Assembly: GCF_014197245.1 (NCBI RefSeq)
Contig: NZ_JACIFF010000008.1
Coordinates: 1 to 64,000, forward strand
Reading direction: 5' to 3'
DNA length: 64,000 bases
Origin: Neolewinella aquimaris
Lineage (GTDB): Bacteria; Bacteroidota; Bacteroidia; Chitinophagales; Saprospiraceae
The notes under the pieces were generated by a model. That model was not told the origin of the DNA. It ran no database searches and worked only from the letters and a program-made list of their open reading frames with translations. Positions 45,476-53,898 of the stretch are shown piece by piece. Both the position numbers and the translations under genes were made by a program. The number at the start of each line of letters is the position of its first letter. Position 1 is the stretch's first letter.

Positions 45476-45533
45476 TTGGTGGGTTGTTGAGTTGTTGGAT
45501 GCGGGTAACTCAACAACTCACCACCCCACCAAC
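45475..45533. repeat. imperfect inverted repeat after mqnE
   Basis: Arms of about 24-27 bases (45475-45498 and 45507-45533), built on GTTGGTGGG and TGAGTTGTT, are near reverse complements with a few mismatches. It starts in the last base of the mqnE stop and could form a strong hairpin that ends or slows transcription before the phosphatase gene. Confidence 0.6.
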
Positions 45534-45554
45534 CCAAAAACTCAAAAATCAGTT

Positions 45555-46184
45555 ATGAAAATCTACATCGTAAGGCACGGGGAAACCGATTACAACCTGA
45601 ACGGCATCGTACAGGGCAGCGGGGTCGATTCGAGCCTGAACGAAACGGGGCGGGAGCAGGCGCGGCATTTTCACGATAAGTATAAAAACGAGGGATTCGA
45701 ACTGGTCATCACCAGCGGGCTCCGGCGGACCCAGGAGACGGTGCAGGGATTCATCGACGATGGGATTCCCTGGGAGGTACACCCCGAAATTACCGAGATG
45801 TCGTGGGGTGAGCACGAGGGCAAATCAGGTACACCCGAGAGCATCGCTGAATTTAACGCGATCAAGCGGGGCTGGAGCGAGGGAGCCATCGACGGCCGCG
45901 TCGGCGGTGGCGAAAGCGCCCGGGAGTTAAGCACGCGGCTGCAGCGGTTCATCGATCACCTGCCCGATCGGCCGGAATCGAAAATTCTGATCTGTAGTCA
46001 CGGCAGGGCGATGTGTGGCCTCGTCACCCTCCTGCTGGGTGAGCACATCAGTCGCATGAACGAGCACACCCACAACAACCTCGGCCTCTGGATCGGCGAA
46101 TTAAAACCGGAGGGCCACTACGAATTCCACCTCCGCAACGACCGCAGCCACCTGCCCGGTCCCGTAAAGCCCGGCAAATGGTAG
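45555..46184 (+). CDS. histidine phosphatase family protein
   Basis: The 209-residue protein starts MKIYIVRHGETDYNLNG, with the RHG motif (His8 is the phosphorylated residue), and has SGLRRTQETVQGF and ILICSHGRAMCGLV, the second catalytic His. This is the phosphoglycerate-mutase-like superfamily; the substrate may be a small phosphate ester. The start at 45555 follows the hairpin; the longer frame runs through the hairpin and is rejected. The stop overlaps the mqnA start by 7 bp, so the two are probably co-translated. Confidence 0.85.
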   Translation: MKIYIVRHGETDYNLNGIVQGSGVDSSLNETGREQARHFHDKYKNEGFELVITSGLRRTQETVQGFIDDGIPWEVHPEITEMSWGEHEGKSGTPESIAEFNAIKRGWSEGAIDGRVGGGESARELSTRLQRFIDHLPDRPESKILICSHGRAMCGLVTLLLGEHISRMNEHTHNNLGLWIGELKPEGHYEFHLRNDRSHLPGPVKPGKW

Positions 46185-46969
46185 CCACTCCCCCCCTCCG
46201 CCTCGTAGCCGTCAGCTACCTCAACACCAAACCGCTGCTGTACGGGCTGCTGCGCAATCGGATCAGCGACCGGCTGCGGATGGACCTGGCCGTGCCCAGT
46301 GAGTGCGCCCGGCAGGTGACCGAGGGGGAGGCCGACATTGCCCTGGTGCCCGTAGCGGTGCTGCCCGAGCTTCCCTACTACGAGATCATCAGCGACTACT
46401 GCATCGGAGCCGACGGGGCGGTTGCCACGGTTTGCCTCTACGGCGATGTACCGTTGGAGCAAATGACGCACATCTACCTCGATCACCACAGCCGGACCTC
46501 CGTCATGCTCACGCGCTTGTTGCTGGAGGAATACTGGCAGCACGAGGTGGTTTTCTTAGATGCCCAGGACGGCTACATCGATCACATCAACGGTACCATT
46601 GGCGGATTGGTCATCGGTGATCGCACCATCGGACTCGATCAACGCTTCCCCTACGTCTATGACCTCGGGACCGCCTGGAAAAAACATACTGGCCTGCCCT
46701 TCGTTTTCGCAGCCTGGATAACGACACGGAAACTCCCGCAGTCCTTCGTGAAGGAGTTCAATGCCGCGCTAAGGGAAGGTCTCGATCACTTGCCACAGCT
46801 TCAGTTGCTGCTCCCCTCCCCCGATCCTTCGTTCGACCTAACGGCTTACTTCACCCACCACATCGACTATGACCTGGACGCCGGCAAACGGGAGGCACTT
46901 GAGCGCTTCCTCAGCTACGTTCGTACCGCCGAACCGGTCGGTCATTTTTCCGACGCGCCCGGCTACTAA
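46178..46969 (+). CDS. mqnA: chorismate dehydratase MqnA
   Basis: MqnA turns chorismate into 3-[(1-carboxyvinyl)oxy]benzoate, the first step of the futalosine menaquinone route and the substrate of MqnE. The 263-residue protein has the family start VAVSYLNTKPLLYGL, ADIALVPVAVLPEL, and GLVIGDRTIGL. It has a periplasmic-binding-protein-like fold but no signal peptide, so acts in the cytoplasm. It overlaps the upstream phosphatase gene by 7 bp and ends convergently against the BlaR1-type gene (4-bp overlap). Confidence 0.9.
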   Translation: MVATPPLRLVAVSYLNTKPLLYGLLRNRISDRLRMDLAVPSECARQVTEGEADIALVPVAVLPELPYYEIISDYCIGADGAVATVCLYGDVPLEQMTHIYLDHHSRTSVMLTRLLLEEYWQHEVVFLDAQDGYIDHINGTIGGLVIGDRTIGLDQRFPYVYDLGTAWKKHTGLPFVFAAWITTRKLPQSFVKEFNAALREGLDHLPQLQLLLPSPDPSFDLTAYFTHHIDYDLDAGKREALERFLSYVRTAEPVGHFSDAPGY

Positions 46970-48996
46970 CCGGGGCAAGTGCTGATCGGGGAAACCGGTG
47001 CAGGAACGGCCAGCCGGATCGGTCTTACGTCCCGGATTATTCTTACCCTGGGTTCGGCTTCATCCCGTTGGCGGATGTATATCCTTTCCACATCTTCCGT
47101 CGTAGGCAGGATCCGATTGCCGACGGAGTAAGCGTAGGCGTGAGCGACAGCCTCGGAGCAGTCAGTTCCCGCACGATATTCCTCCCGTTGACGCCGTCCC
47201 TCGGCGAGCAGCTGCTCCCGCATTTGCCGGGCGGCCGCTTTTTGGTGTGCCACCTCACGCTCCATGAGTTGCTCGTGTATGGGAGTTCGCTCGTACCGCA
47301 TCGCCTCACCGCGAATATCCTTCTCCTCCGAAAGTTCCCGCTTACGTTGCTCCAACTCGCGGAGGGCATCCCGCAATTCACGCTCGTGCGCTTCCAGTTC
47401 GCGCAGATCCAGCTCGCGCAGTTCTTCCTGACCCCACGGATTTGCCCGAAAGCGGTGTATTTCGGGGAGTTTCCCGCGCATCAGCGTATCGAAGTCGAAC
47501 TCGTGTATCCTGAGCAGGCCATCGCTGTCCCCCTCCCCGAAGGGGTAGATACGGGCCAGTTTTCTACTGATGGTGTCCATGCGCTCGGAGAACTCCTCAA
47601 ATTCAAACCGCCCGTAGTCCATATCCTGTAGTTTGGAAAGGGCTCGGTACATCGGCAATGCTCCATGCATCGATTGGGTGTCGATCGAATCTATATCGAA
47701 GGAGTCGAAATCAAAGTAAAAGGCCCCATCGCCCCAACTTCGCTGCGGCCGCTCATCCACACCCAGTAGTTTTTCCGCCGTAGCTTCGTGTTGATCGAAC
47801 TCAGTGGGCGGTACGGTGCGGCCATCGATCTCCAGCTCCTTAATCTCACCGTCTTCCACCCGCAGGCGGGTTGTCTTTCCATCGGAAATTTTTGTGACCT
47901 GGTGGGTGCCGTCCGGCAGGGTATCCGGGGCGGCAAGCGCGGGAGCAGGGGCGGTTTCTAAAGAGCAAAGCATCCTGGCGTCCCGTTCAGCGGGGAGATT
48001 GGCTGCGGTGGTTACCAGGGTCAGGATGGCCAGTAGGGGAAGAAGCAACAATTTGGAGTTCATGGTATATTTGATTTCTTGGTGATCAATGAAGCGACGT
48101 ACCCGGGCGAGTAATCCCCCACCTTCGGCCAGGGAGAGCGCGGCAATCTGGGGAGGATGCTCACTGAAGTACAGTAAGGCCCGAGCGTAGGGAAGGCGGC
48201 CGGGACCGTGCAGCAACACCAGGTCGTCGCAGCAGTGTTCCCTTTCTTCACGGACGCGAGCGCCGATCCAGTGGATGGCCGGGTGGTAGTAAAAAAGGAT
48301 TTCAATCATGCACTGGACCGGATGCAACAGGTGGTCGCAGCGACGCAGGTGCGCCAGCTCGTGAAGGATCACGGTTTCGGCCTCCTCGGTGGAAAGCTCG
48401 TTGATCAGGGCCACGGGAAACAGCAGCAGGGGTTTGAGGTGTCCGACCAACATGGGACCGTTTATTCGGTCCGACAGACTGAGTCGCAGCGGCCCGCGGT
48501 AACCAATACGCTGGGCCAACCGACCCACTCGCTGGTGCAGGTACGCAAGATCGCCCGTTGAGCGCACGGAGGTAGACCTTGCCGCCAGCTGACGGACTTG
48601 CCCGTACGACCAGCCCAGGCGAATGCCGCCCGCCACCATGCTAACGGCCCAACTTACTACCAGTAGGCTGAGCCAAAAATTGGGAGTAAGCCAGGCTTTG
48701 GGCGCTGCTATGCCTGGTTCGACCAGGGCCGTGCCGACTGGCGGGGACATCAATACGACAGCCTCGACCAGGGCCTCGCTTGCCGGTTCATAGTACGTAC
48801 TAAAAGTCCAGACGGAGACCAGGACCTGGATGACCAACAGTGCAAACCCGAGGTTGTAGCGCGATTCCGCACGAGAACCTGACTGCCGGGAGTATACCCA
48901 GAGGGTCAGCGCGAGCAGGGTTGCCTGCCAGAAGGAGTGGAGGATGGTCATGCCGGCAGCGTACAGCAACGCCGGATTTAGGAATTGCTCAAGCAT
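46966..48996 (-). CDS. BlaR1/MecR1-type M56 metallopeptidase membrane sensor
   Basis: The 676-residue protein has three to four N-terminal membrane segments and the zinc site VILHELAHLRRCDH (HELAH at 212-216), with REEREHCCDDLVL as the third ligand region. A further membrane segment (MNSKLLLLPLLAILTLVTTAA, with about 17 core residues) follows. The C-terminal 300 residues are not a penicillin-binding domain; they form a long charged, Glu/Arg-rich region suggestive of a coiled coil. The partner BlaI-type repressor gene overlaps it by 8 bp. The family cleaves its repressor in response to a signal; the signal here is unlikely to be a beta-lactam. The start at 48996 follows from the overlap. Confidence 0.84.
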   Translation of the reverse strand: MLEQFLNPALLYAAGMTILHSFWQATLLALTLWVYSRQSGSRAESRYNLGFALLVIQVLVSVWTFSTYYEPASEALVEAVVLMSPPVGTALVEPGIAAPKAWLTPNFWLSLLVVSWAVSMVAGGIRLGWSYGQVRQLAARSTSVRSTGDLAYLHQRVGRLAQRIGYRGPLRLSLSDRINGPMLVGHLKPLLLFPVALINELSTEEAETVILHELAHLRRCDHLLHPVQCMIEILFYYHPAIHWIGARVREEREHCCDDLVLLHGPGRLPYARALLYFSEHPPQIAALSLAEGGGLLARVRRFIDHQEIKYTMNSKLLLLPLLAILTLVTTAANLPAERDARMLCSLETAPAPALAAPDTLPDGTHQVTKISDGKTTRLRVEDGEIKELEIDGRTVPPTEFDQHEATAEKLLGVDERPQRSWGDGAFYFDFDSFDIDSIDTQSMHGALPMYRALSKLQDMDYGRFEFEEFSERMDTISRKLARIYPFGEGDSDGLLRIHEFDFDTLMRGKLPEIHRFRANPWGQEELRELDLRELEAHERELRDALRELEQRKRELSEEKDIRGEAMRYERTPIHEQLMEREVAHQKAAARQMREQLLAEGRRQREEYRAGTDCSEAVAHAYAYSVGNRILPTTEDVERIYIRQRDEAEPRVRIIRDVRPIRLAVPAPVSPISTCPG

Positions 48997-49375
48997 GATT
49001 TTCCTCTTTTTCAAGTTCTTCAATGAGGCGCTTGATCTCGGCCAGCTCGTCGGGCGTGGCGTTGCTTTCACCGAGGGCCCGTAGGACGAGTTGGGTGCGC
49101 GACCCCCCGAAAGTGGCATCCACGAAGCGGCGCAACAACCCCTGCTGGGTGCGCTCCCGCCCCGCGATGGCCGTATACACATGGCTACGGGATGAAGTAT
49201 CGCGGCTCACCAACCCCTTATCGGCCATCAACTGCATCAACTTCAGGGTGGTCGTATAGCCAATGGGCTTATCGCTATCGTCGTTTAGCCGGTCGTTGAC
49301 TTCCCGGACCGTTGCGCCGCCGAGTCGCCATAGCACGCTGAGGATCGCCAATTCGCCTTCCGTTGGTTGTTGCAT
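48989..49375 (-). CDS. BlaI/MecI-type transcriptional repressor
   Basis: The 128-residue winged-helix protein starts MQQPTEGELAILSVLWRLGG, the standard BlaI/MecI opening, and has TTTLKLMQLMADKGLVSRD as the recognition region and a dimerising C-terminal helix. These repressors are cleaved by their partner M56 peptidase (next gene, overlapping by 8 bp). I choose the ATG at 49375; a TTG 21 bases upstream lies inside the operator. Two palindromes just upstream suggest autoregulation. Confidence 0.9.
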   Translation of the reverse strand: MQQPTEGELAILSVLWRLGGATVREVNDRLNDDSDKPIGYTTTLKLMQLMADKGLVSRDTSSRSHVYTAIAGRERTQQGLLRRFVDATFGGSRTQLVLRALGESNATPDELAEIKRLIEELEKEENHA

Positions 49376-49376
49376 C

Positions 49377-49417
49377 GTACGAAGTGTTTCGTACAAATAT
49401 ATACGAAAGCATTCGTA
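49377..49417 (-). promoter_or_regulatory. two TACGAA-N4-TTCGTA operators of the blaI-type gene
   Basis: The palindromes GTACGAA-GTGT-TTCGTAC (49377-49394) and TACGAA-AGCA-TTCGTA (49402-49417) have identical arms and spacers of four bases, and centres about 24 bases apart. They lie directly upstream of the repressor ATG. BlaI/MecI operators are short palindromes of this size, so these are probably its binding sites. Confidence 0.75.
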
Positions 49418-49440
49418 GTTGCAAATATTTCTCCTTCCGC

Positions 49441-49507
49441 TACCCCGTCGGACCGTTTTGGAGCGGACGGGGTGACCCCGTCGGTGTTAAAACGGTCCGA
49501 CGGGGTA
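49441..49507 (-). terminator. nested 19-bp inverted repeat after the histidine kinase gene
   Basis: Perfect 19-base arms TACCCCGTCGGACCGTTTT (49441-49459) and its reverse complement (49489-49507) enclose a second hairpin, GACGGGGT-G-ACCCCGTC. The outer arms end two bases before the kinase stop on the minus strand. It should block read-through from the kinase operon into the repressor gene. Confidence 0.75.
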
Positions 49508-49509
49508 GA

Positions 49510-50559
49510 CTAAGCCTTGGCGAGGGTGATTCCGAAGGTGGAGCCCAGTCCCTGGGTACTCCTGACGTTGATGGTTTGCTGGTGGGCTTCCATGATGTGC
49601 TTCACGATGGAAAGGCCCAGTCCGCTCCCCCCCTTCTGGCGGCTGCGGCTCTTGTCGACGCGGTAGAAGCGGTCGAAAACGTGGGGCAGGTGTTTCTCGG
49701 GTATGCCGATCCCGTTATCGGCCACTTCGCAGAGGATGTACGATTCCATATCGTAGAAACCGAAGCGGGTGGCACCGCCGGAATTACCGTACTTAATGGA
49801 GTTCGTGACCAGGTTGATGAGCACCTGGCGAATGCTCTCGCGATCGGCCGAAACCATGACTCCGGAATCGGCGCCGGGCTTGAATCCGAGGGTGATGCTG
49901 GCCTGACGCGCCTTGAGGTCCAGTTCCTCAATCACTTCCTGGGCCAATTCCTTGATATTAAAGGGCTCGGGGTCGAACATGAGGTCGCCGCTCTCGAGGC
50001 GGCTGATGGCGCTGAGGTCCTCCACGATGGTCTGTAGGCGCTCGACGTTCTTGGCCGCTTTCTTGATGAATGATTTGGTAATTTTTTCATCGCCGTAGCC
50101 ATGATCCATCAGGGTGTGCAGGTATCCCTGGATGTTGAAGATCGGTGTTTTCAGTTCGTGACTAATGTCGCCAACGTAGCGGCGGCGGTATTCCGCGAAG
50201 CGTTCGTACTGATTGAGTTGTTCCTGCTGGCTCTCGGCCCACTCGGCTACTTCCTGTTCCACGTCGTCGATGATCGGCTGATCGGGATCGATGCCTTCGC
50301 GTTTGATATCGGAACTTACCTTCTGGCTATGGATGGTCTTGTAGATCAGTTTGATCTTACGGTAGATGTAGTGGTCCAGCGTGGTTAGTACGATGAAGTA
50401 ACTGATCAGGGAGGTGGCCGGCCCGATCAGCAGAACGATCCACCAGCTGAAGGCAACGGGGGGCAGGGCCATGATCAGCAATAGCGCTCCTTCGGTAGCG
50501 AGGCCGATGAACAGGCTGGTACGGATCGCGATCTCGCGGGGTGTACTGTTTTTGAGCAT
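49510..50559 (-). CDS. sensor histidine kinase (PhoR-like)
   Basis: The 349-residue protein has two membrane segments near residues 17-60, then a short coil. The phospho-acceptor site is GDISHELKTPIFNIQGYL (His134). The ATPase domain shows the N box NLVTNSIKYGN, the G1 box VADNGIGIPE, F box HVFDRFYRVDKSRSR and G2 box GGSGLGLSIVKH. It has no large sensory domain, so it may sense through the membrane or a partner. It is 2 bp after the response regulator gene. Confidence 0.92.
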   Translation of the reverse strand: MLKNSTPREIAIRTSLFIGLATEGALLLIMALPPVAFSWWIVLLIGPATSLISYFIVLTTLDHYIYRKIKLIYKTIHSQKVSSDIKREGIDPDQPIIDDVEQEVAEWAESQQEQLNQYERFAEYRRRYVGDISHELKTPIFNIQGYLHTLMDHGYGDEKITKSFIKKAAKNVERLQTIVEDLSAISRLESGDLMFDPEPFNIKELAQEVIEELDLKARQASITLGFKPGADSGVMVSADRESIRQVLINLVTNSIKYGNSGGATRFGFYDMESYILCEVADNGIGIPEKHLPHVFDRFYRVDKSRSRQKGGSGLGLSIVKHIMEAHQQTINVRSTQGLGSTFGITLAKA

Positions 50560-50561
50560 AC

Positions 50562-51254
50562 CTAGAACTCGAACTTATAACCGATGCCCTTGATGGTTTT
50601 GATGTAGTGATCGCCGAGTTTCTCGCGAAGTTTGCGGATGTGTACGTCGATGGTGCGGTTGCCCACAATGACGTCGGTGCCCCATACTTTATTGAATATT
50701 TCTTCCCGACTAAAGACCTTGCCGGGTTTGGAAGCCAGCAGAGTAAGTAAGTCAAACTCCTTTTTGGCCAGCTCGATGCGCTCCTTTCCCCGGCGTACGA
50801 CGATCTGTTCCAGGTCGATCTCCAGATCTCCGATGCTGATGGAGCTGGCGGCCTCGTCCTCGTCATCCTGCCGTACGTTGCGGCGTAGCAGTGCCTTGAC
50901 CCGACTGATCAACACCCGGGGTCGGATGGGCTTGGTGATGTAATCGTCGCCACCGGTGTCGAGGGCGGCAATCTGGCTGTAGTCCTCCTCCCGGGCGGTC
51001 AGAAAGGTGATGACCGTATTGTCGAAATCCGGGTCGGCACGCAGCTGGCGGCACACCTCCACTCCGTCCATGATGGGCATCATGATGTCAAGGACGATCA
51101 GATCCGGACGGTATTCCCTTGCAAGTTTCAGGCCCTCTTCCCCGTTGCTGGCGGTAGCGACTTCGAAGCCTTCCTTCCGTAAATTGAACTCGAGGATCTC
51201 CAGGATGTCCGGTTCATCATCGACCAGAAGTATCTTCGCCGGGGTAGCATTCAT
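50562..51254 (-). CDS. OmpR/PhoB-family response regulator
   Basis: The 230-residue protein has a receiver domain (ILLVDDEPD with Asp12-Asp13; phosphorylated Asp56 in LIVLDIMMP) and a winged-helix DNA-binding domain beginning near KKEFDLLTLLASKPGKVFSR and ending TIKGIGYKFEF. It forms a two-component system with the next gene. A TACTTTTG box lies about 22 bases before the ATG. Confidence 0.94.
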   Translation of the reverse strand: MNATPAKILLVDDEPDILEILEFNLRKEGFEVATASNGEEGLKLAREYRPDLIVLDIMMPIMDGVEVCRQLRADPDFDNTVITFLTAREEDYSQIAALDTGGDDYITKPIRPRVLISRVKALLRRNVRQDDEDEAASSISIGDLEIDLEQIVVRRGKERIELAKKEFDLLTLLASKPGKVFSREEIFNKVWGTDVIVGNRTIDVHIRKLREKLGDHYIKTIKGIGYKFEF

Positions 51255-51276
51255 GCGTGTAGGGTTAAATTGAGTG

Positions 51277-51284
51277 CAAAAGTA
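51277..51284 (-). promoter_or_regulatory. TACTTTTG -7 promoter box of the two-component operon
   Basis: Exact match to TAnnTTTG, 22 bases before the response regulator ATG. The sixA gene diverges 70 bases away. Confidence 0.55.
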
Positions 51285-51353
51285 GGCCTAGCATATGGCT
51301 TGCACCTTAATTGCGCGTTAAGCGCAGGTAAAGCAACGTAATAAAATTTCGCC

Positions 51354-51851
51354 GTGAAGCAAGTTTACTTCGTCCGCCACGCCAAGAGCAGCTGGGCCGA
51401 CATGAATCTAAAAGACCACGACCGCCCCCTAAATGCCCGGGGCAAGAAGGACGCCCCCCACATGGCCGCCCGCCTCGCAAAAGAGGGGGTGAAAATAGAC
51501 GGTATCCTTACCTCCAGCGCCAAACGAACCCGGCAGACGGCCCAGGCCTTCGCCGAAGCCTTCGGACTGGGAAAGGCCAGGATAACGAAGGAGAAAAAAC
51601 TCTATCACGCCGGCCCTAAAACCATCGAACGGTGCATCCAAGATCTCCCCGACGATTGGAGCACGGTGCTCGTTTTCGGCCATAACCCCGGATACACCGA
51701 AGTAGCCAACGTACTCCGCAACGACGCATATATCGGCAACGTCCCTACCTGCGGCATCGTCGCCAGCACTTCGGACGCTAAACACTGGTCGGACTGGAAA
51801 ATGGCCCAGGCCCGGCGTACGGCATTCCATTACCCCAAGGAAAACAAATGA
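51354..51851 (+). CDS. sixA: SixA-like histidine phosphatase
   Basis: The 165-residue protein starts at a GTG: VYFVRHAKSSWAD holds the catalytic RHA motif (His9), with LTSSAKRTRQTAQAF and LVFGHNPGYTEVAN (second His) further on. SixA dephosphorylates phosphohistidine in phosphorelay or PTS proteins. It lies beside a two-component system but is divergent from it, so a link is only possible. Its stop overlaps the next start by 4 bp. Confidence 0.85.
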   Translation: MKQVYFVRHAKSSWADMNLKDHDRPLNARGKKDAPHMAARLAKEGVKIDGILTSSAKRTRQTAQAFAEAFGLGKARITKEKKLYHAGPKTIERCIQDLPDDWSTVLVFGHNPGYTEVANVLRNDAYIGNVPTCGIVASTSDAKHWSDWKMAQARRTAFHYPKENK

Positions 51852-52192
51852 GAAAAGCCGTCACGTGCTGCCTACTGCTCCTGGCACTCGGTTGTGCCGA
51901 CGTGACACCGGCCCGTCCACCGGTAGACACCGAGCGCCTGGTACGCACGGTGGCCGACCTCCACCTCGCCCAGGCCCTTACCGGAGAAGTTCCCATCGTC
52001 ATCCGGGATTCCATAGAAGCGCTGTACTTCGACTCCGTCCTGGCGGATCACGGCTACACCCGGCGTGAGTTCGACAGCCTCATGTGGATCATCAGACAGG
52101 AACCCATATGGATCGATTCCATCTACACCAAAGCCGGCGAGATCGTCGCGCGGGAGATGATCGACCCCTTGTCCCTATCTTCGCCCCAATGA
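51848..52192 (+). CDS. DUF4296 domain lipoprotein
   Basis: The 114-residue protein has a lipoprotein signal (LLLALGC, Cys16). The segment DTERLVRTVADLHLAQAL and, later, HGYTRREFDSLMWI fit DUF4296, a family found in Bacteroidota as small helical lipoproteins of unknown function. It overlaps sixA (ATGA) and dnaX (ATGA), so the three genes are translationally coupled. Confidence 0.78.
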   Translation: MRKAVTCCLLLLALGCADVTPARPPVDTERLVRTVADLHLAQALTGEVPIVIRDSIEALYFDSVLADHGYTRREFDSLMWIIRQEPIWIDSIYTKAGEIVAREMIDPLSLSSPQ

Positions 52193-53892
52193 GCAAATTC
52201 GTTGTCTCCGCCCGTAAGTACCGGCCCGTCCGCTTCGATGAAGTGGTGGGCCAGCGGCACGTATCGCAAACCCTCAAGAACGCGCTGCAAACGGATCACC
52301 TGGCGCACGCCTTCCTGTTTTGCGGCCCCCGGGGCGTAGGTAAGACCACCTCGGCGCGCATCCTGGCCAAGGTGCTCAACTGCCAGGACCGGACGGAAGA
52401 CTACGAGCCCTGCAACGTATGCGATAGCTGTGTTTCCTTCAACAACAACGCCAGCCTCAACATCACCGAACTGGATGCGGCGAGCAACAACTCGGTCGAC
52501 CACATCCGCGCCCTCACCGAGCAGGTGCGCTTCCAGCCCCAGCAGGGGGAGTACAAGGTGTTCATCATCGACGAGGTGCACATGCTCTCCCAGCAGGCCT
52601 TCAATGCCTTCCTTAAAACATTGGAAGAGCCGCCGCCCTACGCGATTTTCATCCTCGCCACGACGGAAAAGCACAAGATCATTCCCACCATCCTGTCCAG
52701 GTGTCAGATCTTCGACTTTAAGCGGATCCAGCCCAACGACATCATCGAACACTTACAGGGAATCTGCGCACAGGAGGGCATCACCGCGGACGAAGACGCC
52801 TTACACATCATCGCCCAGAAGGCCGACGGTGCCCTGCGCGACGCCCTGTCGATCTTTGACCGGATCGTAAGTTTTAGCGGAGACACCATCGCGTATGAGT
52901 CGGTCATCGAGAACCTCAATGTCCTCGATTACGAGTACTTCTTCCGCGCCGTGGACTACATTCTGACCGAGGACCGGGCCGGCATGATGCTCCTCTTCGA
53001 CGAGGTGCTGCGCCGCGGCTTCGACGAAGACCTGTTTCTGAATGGCCTGGCCGCCCACGTCCGGGACCTCCTGGTTTGTAAGGATGCCGCCACCCTAAAA
53101 CTGCTCGAAGTAGGCGAACGCCTGCGCGAACGCTACCACCAGCAGGCCGCGATCGCTCCCCCCGATCTGCTGCTTACCGTACTCGACGTAGCCAACGATT
53201 GCGACCTCGGTTTTCGGCTCGCCCGCAACAAACGACTCCACGTAGAGATGAGTTTGCTGCGCATGGTGACGATCCGACGGGCCTTCCGCAACGAGCCAGT
53301 AAACGTAGCTCCCGCCTTGGCAAACACGGCACCTGCGCCCCCGCCGCCGCTTGCAGAAAAAAAAAGTCCTGAGGCGACCCCCGCTCCCGCCCCGCCCGTA
53401 ACGGCGCAAGAAGCGCCCCCGCCGCCACCGGCGAACACGGCCTTCACCAGCATCGATATGAGCAGCCTCATCGCCGAGGCCGAGGGAGAGCTCGAAGCCA
53501 CCATACCGGGTGACGACCTGCCCGAACTAGACGATGAATCGCTGCACAAGGCTTGGGAAGCCTTCCTGCTGGAGCAAAAGGGCAGCACCCTGGCAATCTT
53601 TTTGAAACAGGCCCTGCCGCTGGTGAGGGGAGACGACGAGGTAGTGGTAAAGCTCGGTTCCCAACGCGCCATCGCTTCACTCCGGGAAGACGAAACGCTG
53701 GTCGCCTTCCTGCGCGAAACCTTCGAACGCCCCAACCTGGTCATGATCCTGGAGCACGACGAGACCATGAAGCCGGTGCAGACCAAGGTCAAAAAACGGC
53801 TGTCGGCGAAGGATAAATTTTTGCAGATGCGGGAGAAGAATCCGGCCCTCGACGAGCTCCGGCGTCGGTTCGATCTGCGCCCGGAGGAGTAA
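52189..53892 (+). CDS. dnaX: DNA polymerase III subunit gamma/tau
   Basis: DnaX is the ATPase of the clamp loader. The 567-residue protein has Walker A GPRGVGKTT (46-54), four zinc-binding Cys (65, 75, 78, 81), the Walker B IIDEVHMLSQQAF and the sensor SRCQIFDF. A Pro-rich linker starts near 380. There, nine A residues are followed in the shifted frame by a stop (see separate entry), so a short gamma form may be made. I start at 52189, coupled to DUF4296 by ATGA; the longer frame is rejected. Confidence 0.95.
   Translation: MSKFVVSARKYRPVRFDEVVGQRHVSQTLKNALQTDHLAHAFLFCGPRGVGKTTSARILAKVLNCQDRTEDYEPCNVCDSCVSFNNNASLNITELDAASNNSVDHIRALTEQVRFQPQQGEYKVFIIDEVHMLSQQAFNAFLKTLEEPPPYAIFILATTEKHKIIPTILSRCQIFDFKRIQPNDIIEHLQGICAQEGITADEDALHIIAQKADGALRDALSIFDRIVSFSGDTIAYESVIENLNVLDYEYFFRAVDYILTEDRAGMMLLFDEVLRRGFDEDLFLNGLAAHVRDLLVCKDAATLKLLEVGERLRERYHQQAAIAPPDLLLTVLDVANDCDLGFRLARNKRLHVEMSLLRMVTIRRAFRNEPVNVAPALANTAPAPPPPLAEKKSPEATPAPAPPVTAQEAPPPPPANTAFTSIDMSSLIAEAEGELEATIPGDDLPELDDESLHKAWEAFLLEQKGSTLAIFLKQALPLVRGDDEVVVKLGSQRAIASLREDETLVAFLRETFERPNLVMILEHDETMKPVQTKVKKRLSAKDKFLQMREKNPALDELRRRFDLRPEE
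53357..53365 (+). other. A9 slippery run in dnaX with a stop in the shifted frame
   Basis: Nine A residues cover codons 390-393 (GAA AAA AAA AGT). Adding one A, or a -1 ribosomal shift, gives AAG TCC TGA, a stop two codons later. The product would be about 394 residues, ending just after the clamp-loader domains, as in the gamma forms of Escherichia coli and Thermus. The placement at the end of the conserved domains supports a real function. Confidence 0.65.
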
Positions 53893-53898
53893 CTTCGG

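Noticed and set aside
45426-45554. N-terminal extension of the histidine phosphatase
   Set aside because: It overlaps mqnE and an inverted repeat; the catalytic RHG motif begins right after the ATG at 45555.
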